64,000 nucleotides of DNA from DASVUC01 sp038237225. GTDB taxonomy: Bacteria > Planctomycetota > Phycisphaerae > Tepidisphaerales > Tepidisphaeraceae. The notes under the pieces are model-generated. The model did not search any database and was not told the DNA's origin. It was given only the letters and a program-made list of their open reading frames with translations. Position numbers and translations under genes: made by a program. The stretch covers positions 1 through 64,000 of the forward strand of contig JBBRYX010000007.1 of the NCBI GenBank assembly GCA_038237225.1, written 5' to 3'. Shown piece after piece: positions 23,346 to 32,543 of the stretch (position 1 is the stretch's first letter; each line of letters starts with the position of its first letter).

Positions 23346-26246
23346 ATGAAACTGTTGAGCGGGATCGTTATGGCAGTGGGAATCGTGGCAAGCATCGCAT
23401 CGGCCGAAGAGGCGGGACATTTTTCGGTCCCGAGTGCGGAGGTGGGGACGCGCGTGGAGCTTTCGGGCAAGTGGATGTTTGCGCCGGGCGGATCATCGCG
23501 CGATCAAAAGGCCGTCGCGGTTCCGGTGCCGCAGATGTTGTCGCGGATTCAGTGGTGGCTGGATGACTCGGAGGACTTCAAGAAGTGGGAACAGGCGCGG
23601 CTCGATGCTTTGGGGTTTGACACCGAGAAGACGGATGATGGGACGTATCGGGTGATGTTTGATTTGCCGAAGGATTGGCCGAAGGATCGGCATCTTTGGG
23701 TGGAGTTTGACGGCGTCGCGATGCAGTGCAAGACGTTCTGCAATGGGAAGGAGTTGGGGGAGCACAAGGGAATGTTCAGTCGCTTTTCTTATGACCTGAC
23801 CGAGCACTTGAAGCCCGGCGACAAGAATGAGCTGAGCGTGTGGGTTTCGATGGAGAAGATCCCGCCGACGAGCGCGCAGCTCGGGCAGGCGGTGACGGTG
23901 AATCTTTCCGCGGCGAAGGTTGTTTCGATGAGCAAGGGGATGTTTGGGCCGCTGTCGGTGAGCAAGGACAATCGCGCCTATGACCTGTATGGAATCTGGC
24001 AGCCGGTGAAGCTGGTGGTGCGTGGCGGGGCGAAGATCAACGACGTTTTTTTTCAGCCGAATGATGAACTGAACGGCGCGAAGGTGGATGTGGAGGTGCA
24101 GTCGAGCGGGTACATGGGGAAGACGAAGGTAACGGCGAAGTGGCTCGATCCGGACCCGAAGGTGCTCGGGCGGTTTGAGCTGTCGCAGACGGTGGACCTG
24201 GCGGGGATGGCGCACATGACGGTGCAGGGGGGCGGTTTCAAGGCAAAGGTGTGGACGCCCGCCGAGCCGAACGTGTATCGGCTGGAGGTGACAGTGGAGA
24301 CGCCGGATGGGAAGGTGCTGGATACCTGGACGCACAAGGTCGGGTTTCGCACGTTCAAGGTGGCGGGGAACCAGTTGCTTCTGAATGGGAAGCCTTATTG
24401 GTTGCGTGGGGCGAATCAGTTGCCTTATGGGAAGAATCCCTGGGATAAGGAATTGCCGCGGAAGCTGATTCAGATGATGCATGATGGGAACGAGCGGTTC
24501 ACGCGGACGCACGCAACGCCTTGGAATGAGGCGTGGCTGAATGCGGCGGATGAGATCGGGCTGGCGGTGAGCGTGGAGGGAATTCGGCCCTGGGCATTCG
24601 CCGGGAAGGCTGAAGGCAACAAGACGGTGATGCCACCGGACGAGATCTATCAGCACTGGCTGATGGAAAACCAGGACGTGGTGAAGCGCTGCCGGAATCA
24701 TCCGTCGGTGTTCATCTTCACCGTCGGCAATGAAATGCTATTGCGGGATTCGAAGAATATGGAGAAGTGGAAACTGCTCTCCGGCGTGGTGAAGCAGACG
24801 CGCGAGCTTGCTCCGCATCATCCATTGGTGTGCTCATCGGATTACGCGCGGGATCCGGAGTTTTACGAATCCACGCTGAAGCCTGCGGGGATCGATGACG
24901 GGGACATCGATGACCTGCACCGGTACAGCGGCTGGTACGGAGATTCGGTGTTCGTCATCGGCGCAAAATTCGAGAAGGAGGTCAGGACAAACAAAGGGGT
25001 CAGACCCCTTATCGGGCAGGAGATGGCGACGGGGTATCCGGATCTGGATACCGGGCTGCCGGTGCTGCGGTACACCCGGGATTTGATAACGCCGCAGGCT
25101 TGGGTGGGCGTGTATGCGTATCCGGGAAACGATCCGGCGATCTGGCTGAACGAGCATGCGAAGGTAACGAAACGCTGGGCGGAGACGATGCGGTACGAGC
25201 GGGGGACGACGACCAGCGGATTTTCACTCTTCAGCCTCGAGTGCTGGTTTCAGCACAGCTATTTGCCGGAGGCGAAGGCGTATCCGACTCATGAGGCGGT
25301 GAAGCAGGCGTTCATGCCGGTGGGGGTGGCGCTGGAGACGAGTCAGCGGAGGTTCTGGGGCGGGGATGCGATTGCGACGAACGTGTTCGTGACCAACGAT
25401 GATGAGCAGGGGAGGGATTTGTCGGGGCTATCCGTGGTGTGTGAGCTGGCGGGGGTGAAGAGTGATCCTGTCTCGCTGGAGAGCTTGAAGTATTACGAGA
25501 CGGCGAAGGTTGCGGTGAAGTTGACAGCGCCGGTGGTGGACAAGCGGACGAAGGGTGAACTGCTCACCCGGCTGATGCAGGGGAAGAAGGAGATCAGCCG
25601 CACCAGCGATGCGGTCGACCTGTTTGCGAAGCCGGCCGGCATGGTGAGCGTGCCCGAGAATGTGATTGTGATCGGGCGGGGGAAATCGCTTGCTGATCTG
25701 GCGGAGGGGAAGGCGGTTCATGCGAAGGTTGCGGCTGGGGCGACCGTGATTGTGTTTTCACCTGCGAAGGAAATCGTGCAGATGTTCAGCGGGGATTTGA
25801 TGGATGTGAAGAATGATCCGGTGAAGGACATTGGGGAGTTCGCGGATTGGTATCCAGCTCGTGGGACGAAACTGGTCGAGGGGCTGGAGCCGATGGATCT
25901 GAAGTGGTGGGCGCGGAAAGGAGACTGGCGGGCGTTTGTGACGAGCAGCTCGCATCGGCTCAAGAGCGGTGGAAAGGGGCGGGAGCTTGTTCGGTTTATT
26001 CCGGCACATGGGTACATAGCGGAGGAGAAGGTGCCGGACCAGTATCGCGCGGTGATGAGCGAAATTGCCGTTGGGAAGGGGAGGGTCTGGATCTGCGATT
26101 TGGATCTGGATAAGTGCGCGGATGTGGATCCGGCGGCTCGTTTGTTTCAGGAAAATTTATATCGGGCGGCGTCGGATCCGGAAAGTACGAAGGAGCTGAA
26201 GGGAGTGCCTTCGCATGAGGAGTTCTTGAAGGGGATGAAGCAATGA
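23346..26246 (+). CDS. Exported glycoside hydrolase family 2 protein
   Basis: About 966 residues from MKLLSGIVMAVGIVASIASA, a signal peptide. GH2 order is visible: a jelly-roll N-terminal domain, an immunoglobulin-like domain, then the barrel opening with FRTFKVAGNQLLLNGKPYWL. The acid/base is in FTVGNEM (E463). The likely nucleophile is E559 in IGQEMATGYP. Activity is of beta-galactosidase, beta-glucuronidase or beta-mannosidase type and cannot be fixed. The perfect palindrome at 24994-25010 is translated as KGVRPL just before the nucleophile. The longer upstream frame runs through a family A repeat and is rejected. Confidence 0.88.
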   Translation: MKLLSGIVMAVGIVASIASAEEAGHFSVPSAEVGTRVELSGKWMFAPGGSSRDQKAVAVPVPQMLSRIQWWLDDSEDFKKWEQARLDALGFDTEKTDDGTYRVMFDLPKDWPKDRHLWVEFDGVAMQCKTFCNGKELGEHKGMFSRFSYDLTEHLKPGDKNELSVWVSMEKIPPTSAQLGQAVTVNLSAAKVVSMSKGMFGPLSVSKDNRAYDLYGIWQPVKLVVRGGAKINDVFFQPNDELNGAKVDVEVQSSGYMGKTKVTAKWLDPDPKVLGRFELSQTVDLAGMAHMTVQGGGFKAKVWTPAEPNVYRLEVTVETPDGKVLDTWTHKVGFRTFKVAGNQLLLNGKPYWLRGANQLPYGKNPWDKELPRKLIQMMHDGNERFTRTHATPWNEAWLNAADEIGLAVSVEGIRPWAFAGKAEGNKTVMPPDEIYQHWLMENQDVVKRCRNHPSVFIFTVGNEMLLRDSKNMEKWKLLSGVVKQTRELAPHHPLVCSSDYARDPEFYESTLKPAGIDDGDIDDLHRYSGWYGDSVFVIGAKFEKEVRTNKGVRPLIGQEMATGYPDLDTGLPVLRYTRDLITPQAWVGVYAYPGNDPAIWLNEHAKVTKRWAETMRYERGTTTSGFSLFSLECWFQHSYLPEAKAYPTHEAVKQAFMPVGVALETSQRRFWGGDAIATNVFVTNDDEQGRDLSGLSVVCELAGVKSDPVSLESLKYYETAKVAVKLTAPVVDKRTKGELLTRLMQGKKEISRTSDAVDLFAKPAGMVSVPENVIVIGRGKSLADLAEGKAVHAKVAAGATVIVFSPAKEIVQMFSGDLMDVKNDPVKDIGEFADWYPARGTKLVEGLEPMDLKWWARKGDWRAFVTSSSHRLKSGGKGRELVRFIPAHGYIAEEKVPDQYRAVMSEIAVGKGRVWICDLDLDKCADVDPAARLFQENLYRAASDPESTKELKGVPSHEEFLKGMKQ
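24994..25010. repeat. Palindrome AAGGGGTC-A-GACCCCTT inside the GH2 gene
   Basis: A perfect 8-bp inverted repeat with one central base, a known dispersed-repeat phrase in many bacteria. Here it encodes KGVRPL. Confidence 0.65.
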
Positions 26247-26251
26247 TTGAG

Positions 26252-26309
26252 CGTAGCATGGGCGTCTCGCCCATGCCTAAATGCACATGGGCGAGACGCC
26301 CATGCTACG
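26252..26309. repeat. Family A palindrome (GGGCGTCTCGCCC type)
   Basis: CGTAGCATGGGCGTCTCGCC and its inverted partner lie between convergent genes, so it may serve as a two-way terminator or RNA-end hairpin. Confidence 0.85.
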
Positions 26310-26318
26310 CCAAGAAAA

Positions 26319-27644
26319 TCAGAGGCCGTCGGTGTCGAGGTTGTTGGGGGAGTGAGTGGTATGGCCGTCGAAGAGGATGGTTTTTTCCTTTTGTAGGTTG
26401 GCCACGGTGGTGAGGGGAGTGTGCTCGGTGAGGACGAATCGGGCGCGGCAGCCTTTTGTGAGTTGCCCGATTTTTTCGGGGAAGTTCAGGTTGGCGGCGC
26501 TGGCGCTGGTGGCGCTTTTGAGAATGGCCATGGAGGGCATGCCGGCTTGTTCCATTTGATGGAGTTCGTTTAAGAAGCCGACGCCGTGAGGGACGCCGCA
26601 AGAGCCGGCATCCGAGCCTGCAACGATTTTGACGCCAAGCTCATGCGCGCGGCGGAGCATATTCCGGTGGGATTCGATGATGCGTTTGAGATGACCGACG
26701 ATTTCTTCGGTCCAGCCTAAGTCGGCGGCGCGGTCGATCTGGAGTTGAACGGGGGCGAAGGTGGGAACCCAGGCAATGTTGCGGTCGCGCATTTTGTGGA
26801 GTTGTTCTTCGGTGATGAAGAAGCCGTGCTCGACGGTGTTGACGCCGCCTTCGATGGAGTTTTCGACGCCGTCGGTGCCGGAGGCGTGGGCGAAGGTTTG
26901 CCGGTTGTGATCGCGGGCGGCGGCAACGAGGGCGCGGACTTCTTCGACCGACATCTGGGGAGGCGTGGTCACCTGACCCACCTTGAAGTTGATGATGCCG
27001 GTCACGAGGAGCTTGATGCGGTCAGCGCCACTCTGCACTCGCGCTGCGACGCAGGCTTCAGGCGAGGCGTGGTCCTCCAGGGGTTGTCCCATGAATGCGC
27101 CGTAGCGGCCCTTGTGGTGGATGGCGGGTCCGGGGCTGTCGAAGTGGGGCGTGGGGCGAAGGTGGTTGAGAAATTGTTTGGATTCAGCCGCCAGCGCGAG
27201 GCCGACGTTGTGCTTGTCACCGGCGTCGCGGACGGCGCCGATGCCGCACTCGAGTATTTTTGGCCAGCGCGCACGGGCTCGGGCGAGCATCCAGTCGGGG
27301 GATTCCTTGAGGTACTGGTCGCGCTGTTGGAAATTGACCGGAGCGCCGTCGAGGAAGAGGTGGGCGTGGGCTTCGATCAGGCAGGGGAGGATCGTGTGAT
27401 GGGGGAGGATGGCGTCCGGCTCGCGCTGGCCGGGGGAGAGGAGATGCGCGTCGGGTGAGTGTCCAGCCGTTCCAATGAAAAGAATCTCTTGAGCGTTGAA
27501 AACGATGTCGGCGTTTTTGTGGGGAAGATCTGCGATGCCGTCGATCAACTGGCCCACGCGCAGCCAGACTGCGCGCTCTTTCGACTGGTGGGCGAGAGCG
27601 GTGAGGTAGGTGAGCGTGGACGCTTGGTTGGTATTAGTCGGCAT
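26319..27644 (-). CDS. Amidohydrolase-family (imidazolonepropionase-like) metal hydrolase
   Basis: 441 residues. The metal-binding HAH motif is in PCLIEAHAHLFLDG (about residue 95). A lysine-type centre is possible at DRIKLLVTG, then HASGTDGV, VEHGFFI and the late aspartate in VAGSDAGSCG. This order fits the amidohydrolase superfamily in the imidazolonepropionase/prolidase group. No signal peptide is seen. The start ATG overlaps the end of the upstream methyltransferase gene by 11 bases, so it is the last gene of the metFV operon. Its role there is unknown; it might release a methylated substrate, but that is speculation. Confidence 0.83.
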   Translation of the reverse strand: MPTNTNQASTLTYLTALAHQSKERAVWLRVGQLIDGIADLPHKNADIVFNAQEILFIGTAGHSPDAHLLSPGQREPDAILPHHTILPCLIEAHAHLFLDGAPVNFQQRDQYLKESPDWMLARARARWPKILECGIGAVRDAGDKHNVGLALAAESKQFLNHLRPTPHFDSPGPAIHHKGRYGAFMGQPLEDHASPEACVAARVQSGADRIKLLVTGIINFKVGQVTTPPQMSVEEVRALVAAARDHNRQTFAHASGTDGVENSIEGGVNTVEHGFFITEEQLHKMRDRNIAWVPTFAPVQLQIDRAADLGWTEEIVGHLKRIIESHRNMLRRAHELGVKIVAGSDAGSCGVPHGVGFLNELHQMEQAGMPSMAILKSATSASAANLNFPEKIGQLTKGCRARFVLTEHTPLTTVANLQKEKTILFDGHTTHSPNNLDTDGL

Positions 27645-28611
27645 CGTGTGCGGTGAAAAGCTCGATGATTTTGGAGGCCTGGCGGAAACCGGCTTCTTCC
27701 TGGGTTTCCCCTTCGCTGGGTCGTCCGGCCTCGAGGGCGGAGGCGATGCCGATCACCATCGGGTCGTTTTCTTCGAGGAGGTGGAGATCCTTTTCGGGAT
27801 TGCCGAGGACGAAATCGAGGCCGGCCTGGACGGCGATGGTGAGGTAGGCGCTTTCGACTTTTTCGCGGATGTCGCGGGGCATGCCGAAGGAGAAGTTGGT
27901 GAGGCCCACGGAGAGGTGGACGCCTTGGAGGTCGGGGTTCTTGCGGATCATGCGCATCGCGTCGAGGCCCATGTTGACCAGGCCGTAGGTGTCGGCGCCG
28001 ACGGGGGCGAGGCCGGGGTCGAGGATGATCTGATCGGTCGTGCGGTTGGCTCTTTTCCGGATCATCTCGACGAGTTTTTGCGCCGCGCCGTAGACGTCAT
28101 CGGAGCTGAGGCATTGAGCGCCGCCGCCTTCGACGAATTTTTCGGAGGCCATGCCGATGACGAGGGTGTCGTATTCGGAAACCAATTCGAACATCTCGTC
28201 GAGGTTGTGACGTGACGCGGCGACGGAGTTCAGGATCGGGCGGCCGCTCTTCGAGCGGTCGTAGATCTTCAGGCAGCGCTTGTGAAATTCGATCGACGGG
28301 TTGTCGAAGGAGAGCGGAACCTTGGTGACTTCCTGGATGGCGGGGATGAGATCGGGGAGGAGATCGTACATGTCCTGCGGGGTGACGCGCATGGACTGGG
28401 TGCCGTCGATATTGAGCGTGAGGTAATCAGCGCCGAGATCGGTCTGGACTTTGGCGAGCTGCTGATAACCCGCGACATCCTTGGCCTTCCACGCTTTGGC
28501 GGCGCGGGCGAAGGAGTGGTTGATGAGTTCCCCGATCAGCTTAAACGGTCGCGGATTTTTCGCGGGCGTTGACGGCGGGGTCGGGTGTCGGGTTGGTTGT
28601 GTGGGAGGCAT
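27634..28611 (-). CDS. Methyltetrahydrofolate:corrinoid methyltransferase-like (pterin-binding, DHPS fold)
   Basis: 325 residues. The core from residue ~20 reads KLIGELINHSFARA, GADYLTLNIDG, PLSFDNPS, LVIGMASEK, QIILDPGLAPVG and VHLSVGLTNFSFGMP. These match the pterin-binding TIM barrel of MetH module 2, AcsE and MtgA rather than true dihydropteroate synthase. It should pass a methyl group between 5-methyl-THF and a corrinoid protein. The ATG at 28611 lies inside the end of metFV (71-base overlap), so translation is probably coupled. The Pro/Thr-rich first 18 residues are disordered and their frame is shared with the tail of metFV. Confidence 0.85.
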   Translation of the reverse strand: MPPTQPTRHPTPPSTPAKNPRPFKLIGELINHSFARAAKAWKAKDVAGYQQLAKVQTDLGADYLTLNIDGTQSMRVTPQDMYDLLPDLIPAIQEVTKVPLSFDNPSIEFHKRCLKIYDRSKSGRPILNSVAASRHNLDEMFELVSEYDTLVIGMASEKFVEGGGAQCLSSDDVYGAAQKLVEMIRKRANRTTDQIILDPGLAPVGADTYGLVNMGLDAMRMIRKNPDLQGVHLSVGLTNFSFGMPRDIREKVESAYLTIAVQAGLDFVLGNPEKDLHLLEENDPMVIGIASALEAGRPSEGETQEEAGFRQASKIIELFTAHDAD

Positions 28612-30277
28612 CGGGTTTCTTCTCGCTTTCTGTAACGATCGGTGCGGACGGCGCGGAGGGTGGCGCCTGCTCGGGGCAGGAGGTTGTGTGGTCGCGGCAC
28701 AGGAATGCGTTGCCCCAGCTCGAGGTGCCGCGCAGGGACTGGTCCTGAATGACAGGGGCGTGGTCGAGCATGTGCTGCTCATGACCTTCGTATTTGGCGC
28801 GGTCGTAGGCTCGGCTCCAGATGCATTCGAAGTCGGCGACTTCGCAAAGCCCGTCGCGGGTTCCGCCGCAGGGGCCGTTGCGCTGATTCTTGGCGCATTG
28901 GGATTCCGGGCAAAGATATTCGATGTCGGGGAGGGAGCAGTCGCCGCAGTCTTTACACTTGAACATGGCGGCCTTGCTGGCGTGCTCGAGGATGCGGAGC
29001 GATCGCGGGCCCTGGTAGCTGTCGCGGGATTTCCTGTAGATCCAGGCGCCGAGGTTGTTGAGGATGGTGCCGGGGGTGAAGACGGCGCTGTGAATGTGCT
29101 TGCTGAGTCGATAGCTAAGCGTAACGTTGCGGGTTGGTTTGCGTCGATCGAGGGATTGTTCGTAGGCGGGGTTGAGGCGCGCGGGATCGGCCAGGCCGGT
29201 TTGCTCATCCTTGGCGAAGTAGAAGAACTCGTTCGTCATCGGGTACTGGATCTCGCGGGCAAATTGTCTCCAGTCATCGGGCGCGAACGTGGATTCAAGT
29301 TCCAGGACTGCGTTGACGTCCTCCATCTTGTGAACGCCGCCGAGATACCCGCCCGCGAAACCGAGGCCGCGGAAGATCGCCATTTGCTTGGCGGCGAGTT
29401 CCTTGAAGAAGGCTGCCCCGCGATCGGCGTCGGCAGCGCGTTTTTCGCAGACTTCGAACAGGCTGTCGCTGATGACGACGCCGGGGATGGTGCGTTTGCG
29501 GAAGAATCGAACGACCGGGGCCGAGAGGAGATAGACGTTTCCAATGAGGGGGATGTGGAGCTGCGGTTCGATTCGGGTCGGAACGACCCGGCTTTCCTTG
29601 ATATCTTGGTGTTTCTCCAGGTTGCGCATGTAGCAGAGCATCTCGTGGCTTTTGCGCGAGTCGTAGCCGATCTGGGCGATGATGAACTTGGCGCCGCACG
29701 CGACCTTTTTTTCGAGCTTCAAAAGCTGCGGGACGACTTCGTTCTCGTGGAGCTTGAAGTTGGTGGCAACAGCGCCGGGGAAGAAACTGGTGGCTTGGTA
29801 GTTTTGAGATTCTCCGCCTTTGCGCATCTTGGGACGCGACAGGCCCCGGTTCATCTCATCGAGCATGGTGAGCAGGCCGATGGAATCGATGTCGAAGACG
29901 GGCTTGCCTTGTCCGTGATAACCCGCGGCAGGATAATCCCCCGAAAGCGCGAGGATGTTGTGGAACCCTTCAGAGGCCAGCTCCCAGGCGGCGGATTCCA
30001 ACCCGTTGCGATTGAAGTCTTTGCATGACAAATGAATGAGCACTTCTTTGCCGGCGTAGAGGATCGGTTTGCCAAGCGCCATCGGGCTGAGCTGCGGGTT
30101 TCCTCCGGCGTTATCGGTAATCGACACCCAGTCAATTTTGTCGGCACCAACCAGTTGTGTCGCGAAGGTGCGGGTCTGGATGGCATCTTCATCCGCCATG
30201 GAGCCGCGCGTGGAGACCAGTTCGACGCCGATGAGAAATCGGGTGTTACCGGTCAACTTTTCGCGCAACGTGAACAT
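28541..30277 (-). CDS. Fused MetF-MetV methylenetetrahydrofolate reductase
   Basis: 578 residues. The N-terminal ~300 residues are the MTHFR barrel (IGVELVSTRG, DWVSITDNAGGNPQ, ILALSGDYP, GAKFIIAQIGYD). The C-terminal ~200 residues hold the MTHFR_C/MetV domain, with the cysteine-rich CKDCGDCSL, CPESQCAKNQRNGPCGG and CEVADFECIW. In acetogens MetF and MetV are separate subunits of one complex; here they are one chain. The reaction interconverts methylene-THF and methyl-THF. A Pro/Ser-rich tail of ~60 residues follows. It is divergent from the UROD/corrinoid operon and first in the operon with the pterin methyltransferase and amidohydrolase. Confidence 0.9.
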   Translation of the reverse strand: MFTLREKLTGNTRFLIGVELVSTRGSMADEDAIQTRTFATQLVGADKIDWVSITDNAGGNPQLSPMALGKPILYAGKEVLIHLSCKDFNRNGLESAAWELASEGFHNILALSGDYPAAGYHGQGKPVFDIDSIGLLTMLDEMNRGLSRPKMRKGGESQNYQATSFFPGAVATNFKLHENEVVPQLLKLEKKVACGAKFIIAQIGYDSRKSHEMLCYMRNLEKHQDIKESRVVPTRIEPQLHIPLIGNVYLLSAPVVRFFRKRTIPGVVISDSLFEVCEKRAADADRGAAFFKELAAKQMAIFRGLGFAGGYLGGVHKMEDVNAVLELESTFAPDDWRQFAREIQYPMTNEFFYFAKDEQTGLADPARLNPAYEQSLDRRKPTRNVTLSYRLSKHIHSAVFTPGTILNNLGAWIYRKSRDSYQGPRSLRILEHASKAAMFKCKDCGDCSLPDIEYLCPESQCAKNQRNGPCGGTRDGLCEVADFECIWSRAYDRAKYEGHEQHMLDHAPVIQDQSLRGTSSWGNAFLCRDHTTSCPEQAPPSAPSAPIVTESEKKPDASHTTNPTPDPAVNAREKSATV

Positions 30278-30354
30278 GGAAGATCCACCGCAATCTTGGC
30301 TCTGGTCGTGTTTCAGCGTATCCTGTAGATTGTATACATGTTTTAACGAAATCG

Positions 30355-30415
30355 CGCTCTCGCAAAAGCGCCTTGACGGTTGCGCCCCCGCATTGGGGAC
30401 AGTTCAGTGAGAGCG
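30355..30415 (+). promoter_or_regulatory. Structured 5' leader before the UROD/corrinoid operon
   Basis: CGCTCTC (30355-30361) pairs with GAGAGCG (30409-30415). Inside is CCCC-GCATT-GGGG near 30385-30397. TTTT follows the closing stem. It matches no riboswitch I know. The start codon is 28 bases downstream. Confidence 0.4.
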
Positions 30416-30442
30416 TTTTACCTGTAAAGAAGAGGAACCATA

Positions 30443-31507
30443 ATGCTGCCCGAGCAATGGGAAACGTACAAAAAAGCGGCCCGTCTTGAGAAGTTGGACA
30501 AGGTCCCGATGGCAATGATCATCGATAGTCCCTGGATCCCGGGGTATCTGGGGATCAAGCACATGGATTATTACCTGAATCCCGATCTCTGGTTTGAATC
30601 AAACCTGAAGATCATGAAGGAGTTCCCGGACATTATTTTCGTGCCGTCCTGGTGGATGGAGTATGGGATGGCGGCGGAGCCTTCCATCCTGGGCGCCAAG
30701 ATCAAGTTCTGGGAGGACAACACCCCGAGCGAATATCACACGCTCTATCGTCTGGAAGATATCGCTGAATTCCCTGAATACGAGGTGGAGGCGGACGCCT
30801 TCGCGGCGATGACCCTGCATCGTTACAAGATGCACAAACAGCAGATTCTGGACGCGGGTTACATTCTGCCGTTCGTGACGGCGCGCGGGCCGCTGTGCAC
30901 CGCGGGGTTTGTGCGAAGCACGACGAACCTCATGGTGGAGATCGTGGAGAACCCCGAGGGTTCACACAAGCTGATCGACTTGTGCACGCGCGTGATCATC
31001 GACTGGCTCAAGGCGCAGCACAAAGTGATCGGCGATACCGTCGAAGGAATCTTCATCCTGGATGACATCGTCGGCTTCATCAACGAAGAACATTACATGG
31101 AGTTCGCCCATCCCTACCTGAAGCGCATCTGTGACGCGTTTCCGAAGGACTGGGTGAAGCTGTATCACAACGATGCCGAGGTGGATGCGTGTCTCGATCA
31201 TCTGCCGGATGTGGGGTTCAACGTGCTGAATTGGGGCAAGCAGAAAGATATCCGGGAAGTGAAAGAGCGCGTTGGCGATCGCATGTGTTTAATGGGCAAC
31301 GTCAATCCGCTGGAAGTGGCGGTTCGCGGGACGCCTGATGAAGTGAAAGAGGCGACCCTGGACGTGCTAGAAGGCGGCATGAGCGACGGCAAGGGAATGA
31401 TCCTCTCCGTCGGCGGCGGCACCAGTCCGGGGATGCCGCGTGAGAATCTTCTCGCGATGCAGGAAGCGCTCGAGCAATTTAATGGGAAACGACTGAGCCA
31501 GGTGTAG
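30443..31507 (+). CDS. Uroporphyrinogen-decarboxylase-family methyltransferase (MtaA/MtbA/O-demethylase type)
   Basis: 354 residues of the UROD-like barrel. True UROD for haem synthesis is unlikely, because the gene is next to a corrinoid protein and reads like the corrinoid methyltransferases. Seen are FVTARGPLCTAGF, EGIFILDDIVGFINEEHY, KLYHNDAEVD and VLNWGKQKDI; the HND and later C in RMCLMGNVNP are candidate metal ligands. It would take a methyl group from an unknown donor to the corrinoid cofactor, or in reverse. A GAGG site precedes the ATG. First gene of the plus-strand operon. Confidence 0.85.
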   Translation: MLPEQWETYKKAARLEKLDKVPMAMIIDSPWIPGYLGIKHMDYYLNPDLWFESNLKIMKEFPDIIFVPSWWMEYGMAAEPSILGAKIKFWEDNTPSEYHTLYRLEDIAEFPEYEVEADAFAAMTLHRYKMHKQQILDAGYILPFVTARGPLCTAGFVRSTTNLMVEIVENPEGSHKLIDLCTRVIIDWLKAQHKVIGDTVEGIFILDDIVGFINEEHYMEFAHPYLKRICDAFPKDWVKLYHNDAEVDACLDHLPDVGFNVLNWGKQKDIREVKERVGDRMCLMGNVNPLEVAVRGTPDEVKEATLDVLEGGMSDGKGMILSVGGGTSPGMPRENLLAMQEALEQFNGKRLSQV

Positions 31508-31543
31508 GTGAGCGAAGCGATGCCCATGCTACGGAGTTATGTG

Positions 31544-32518
31544 ATGCCGGATTATGCACTGATGAATCAGTATCTGTATGAAGGTAAGGCCAAGGAGGTC
31601 GAGCAGATGACCAAGGATGCCCTGGCGGACGGGCGGCATTACCAGGAAGTGTTGTCGGAAGGATTGATCGCGGGAATGAGCGTGGTGGGGGAGGACTTCA
31701 AGCACAACATTCTCTATGTGCCTGAGGTGCTGATCGCCGCCCGCGCGATGAAGGCAGGAATGGGCGTGCTCAAGCCGCTGCTCAGCTCAAAGGAAAATAC
31801 GACCAAGCGGATCGGGACCCTGGTCATGGGCACCGTGCGCGGAGATCTGCATGACATCGGGAAGAACCTCGTCTGCATGATGGCGGAGGGGGCGGGGTTT
31901 GAAGTTTACGATATCGGTGTCGATCAGAGTGTCGAAAAATTCATGGCCGCCGCCGACAAGGTGAACCCCACGATCATCGGCATGAGCGCGCTGCTCACAA
32001 CAACGATGACCTACATGAAGACCGTCATTGATGGTTTCGAGGCAGCGGGTCGCGGACACATCAAGATGGCCGTGGGCGGAGCGCCCATCAGCCAGATGTT
32101 CGCCGATGAGATTGGGGCGGATGGGTACGGACAGAACGCGTCGTCCGCCGTTGACCTCTTTATGCGACTGGCGGGGAACGTGGATGCACCCGCGCAGAGC
32201 AGTTCTTCAGCGGCGGTTCCCGCTTCAGCGGATACCGAACCCAAACCTCCCGGAAAAGTCAGCACGTTCAAAGTCCTCTACTGGCAGGAAATCCCTTCGC
32301 AGATCAAGGTCGAAGACGATGCCGGGAATGAAATAAGCATGGAGCTCGGGCAGAAGATGGTGGAGCACATCGACGCCGAGGCGCAGAAGCGCGGGTTCAC
32401 CGATGGCGACTCCTACACCGCGCAGTGGAAATGGGGGGATGAAGAGGAGCGGCAGGGATCGGCGCAGGATGTAGCCGAGGCGTTAAAGCAGGAATTGATC
32501 GCGAAGGTTGGCGTGTAA
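31544..32518 (+). CDS. Corrinoid protein with C-terminal virulence-factor-like domain
   Basis: 324 residues. Residues ~1-85 are the helical B12-binding cap (VLSEGLIAGMSVVGEDF, VPEVLIAARAMKAGM). Residues ~90-215 are the Rossmann B12 domain with GDLHDIGKNLV, whose H103 is the lower cobalt ligand, plus GMSALLTTTMTYMK and VGGAPISQMFADEIGADGY. A Ser/Ala/Pro linker leads to residues ~248-324, FKVLYWQEIPSQIKVEDD, which I recognise as resembling the small virulence_fact domain found near corrinoid genes in other bacteria. Start chosen at the ATG after CGGAG. The upstream bases are half of a family A repeat. It is the methyl carrier of this cluster. Confidence 0.88.
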   Translation: MPDYALMNQYLYEGKAKEVEQMTKDALADGRHYQEVLSEGLIAGMSVVGEDFKHNILYVPEVLIAARAMKAGMGVLKPLLSSKENTTKRIGTLVMGTVRGDLHDIGKNLVCMMAEGAGFEVYDIGVDQSVEKFMAAADKVNPTIIGMSALLTTTMTYMKTVIDGFEAAGRGHIKMAVGGAPISQMFADEIGADGYGQNASSAVDLFMRLAGNVDAPAQSSSSAAVPASADTEPKPPGKVSTFKVLYWQEIPSQIKVEDDAGNEISMELGQKMVEHIDAEAQKRGFTDGDSYTAQWKWGDEEERQGSAQDVAEALKQELIAKVGV

Positions 32519-32543
32519 CGGATATAATGTTTCGAGGTGCAGC

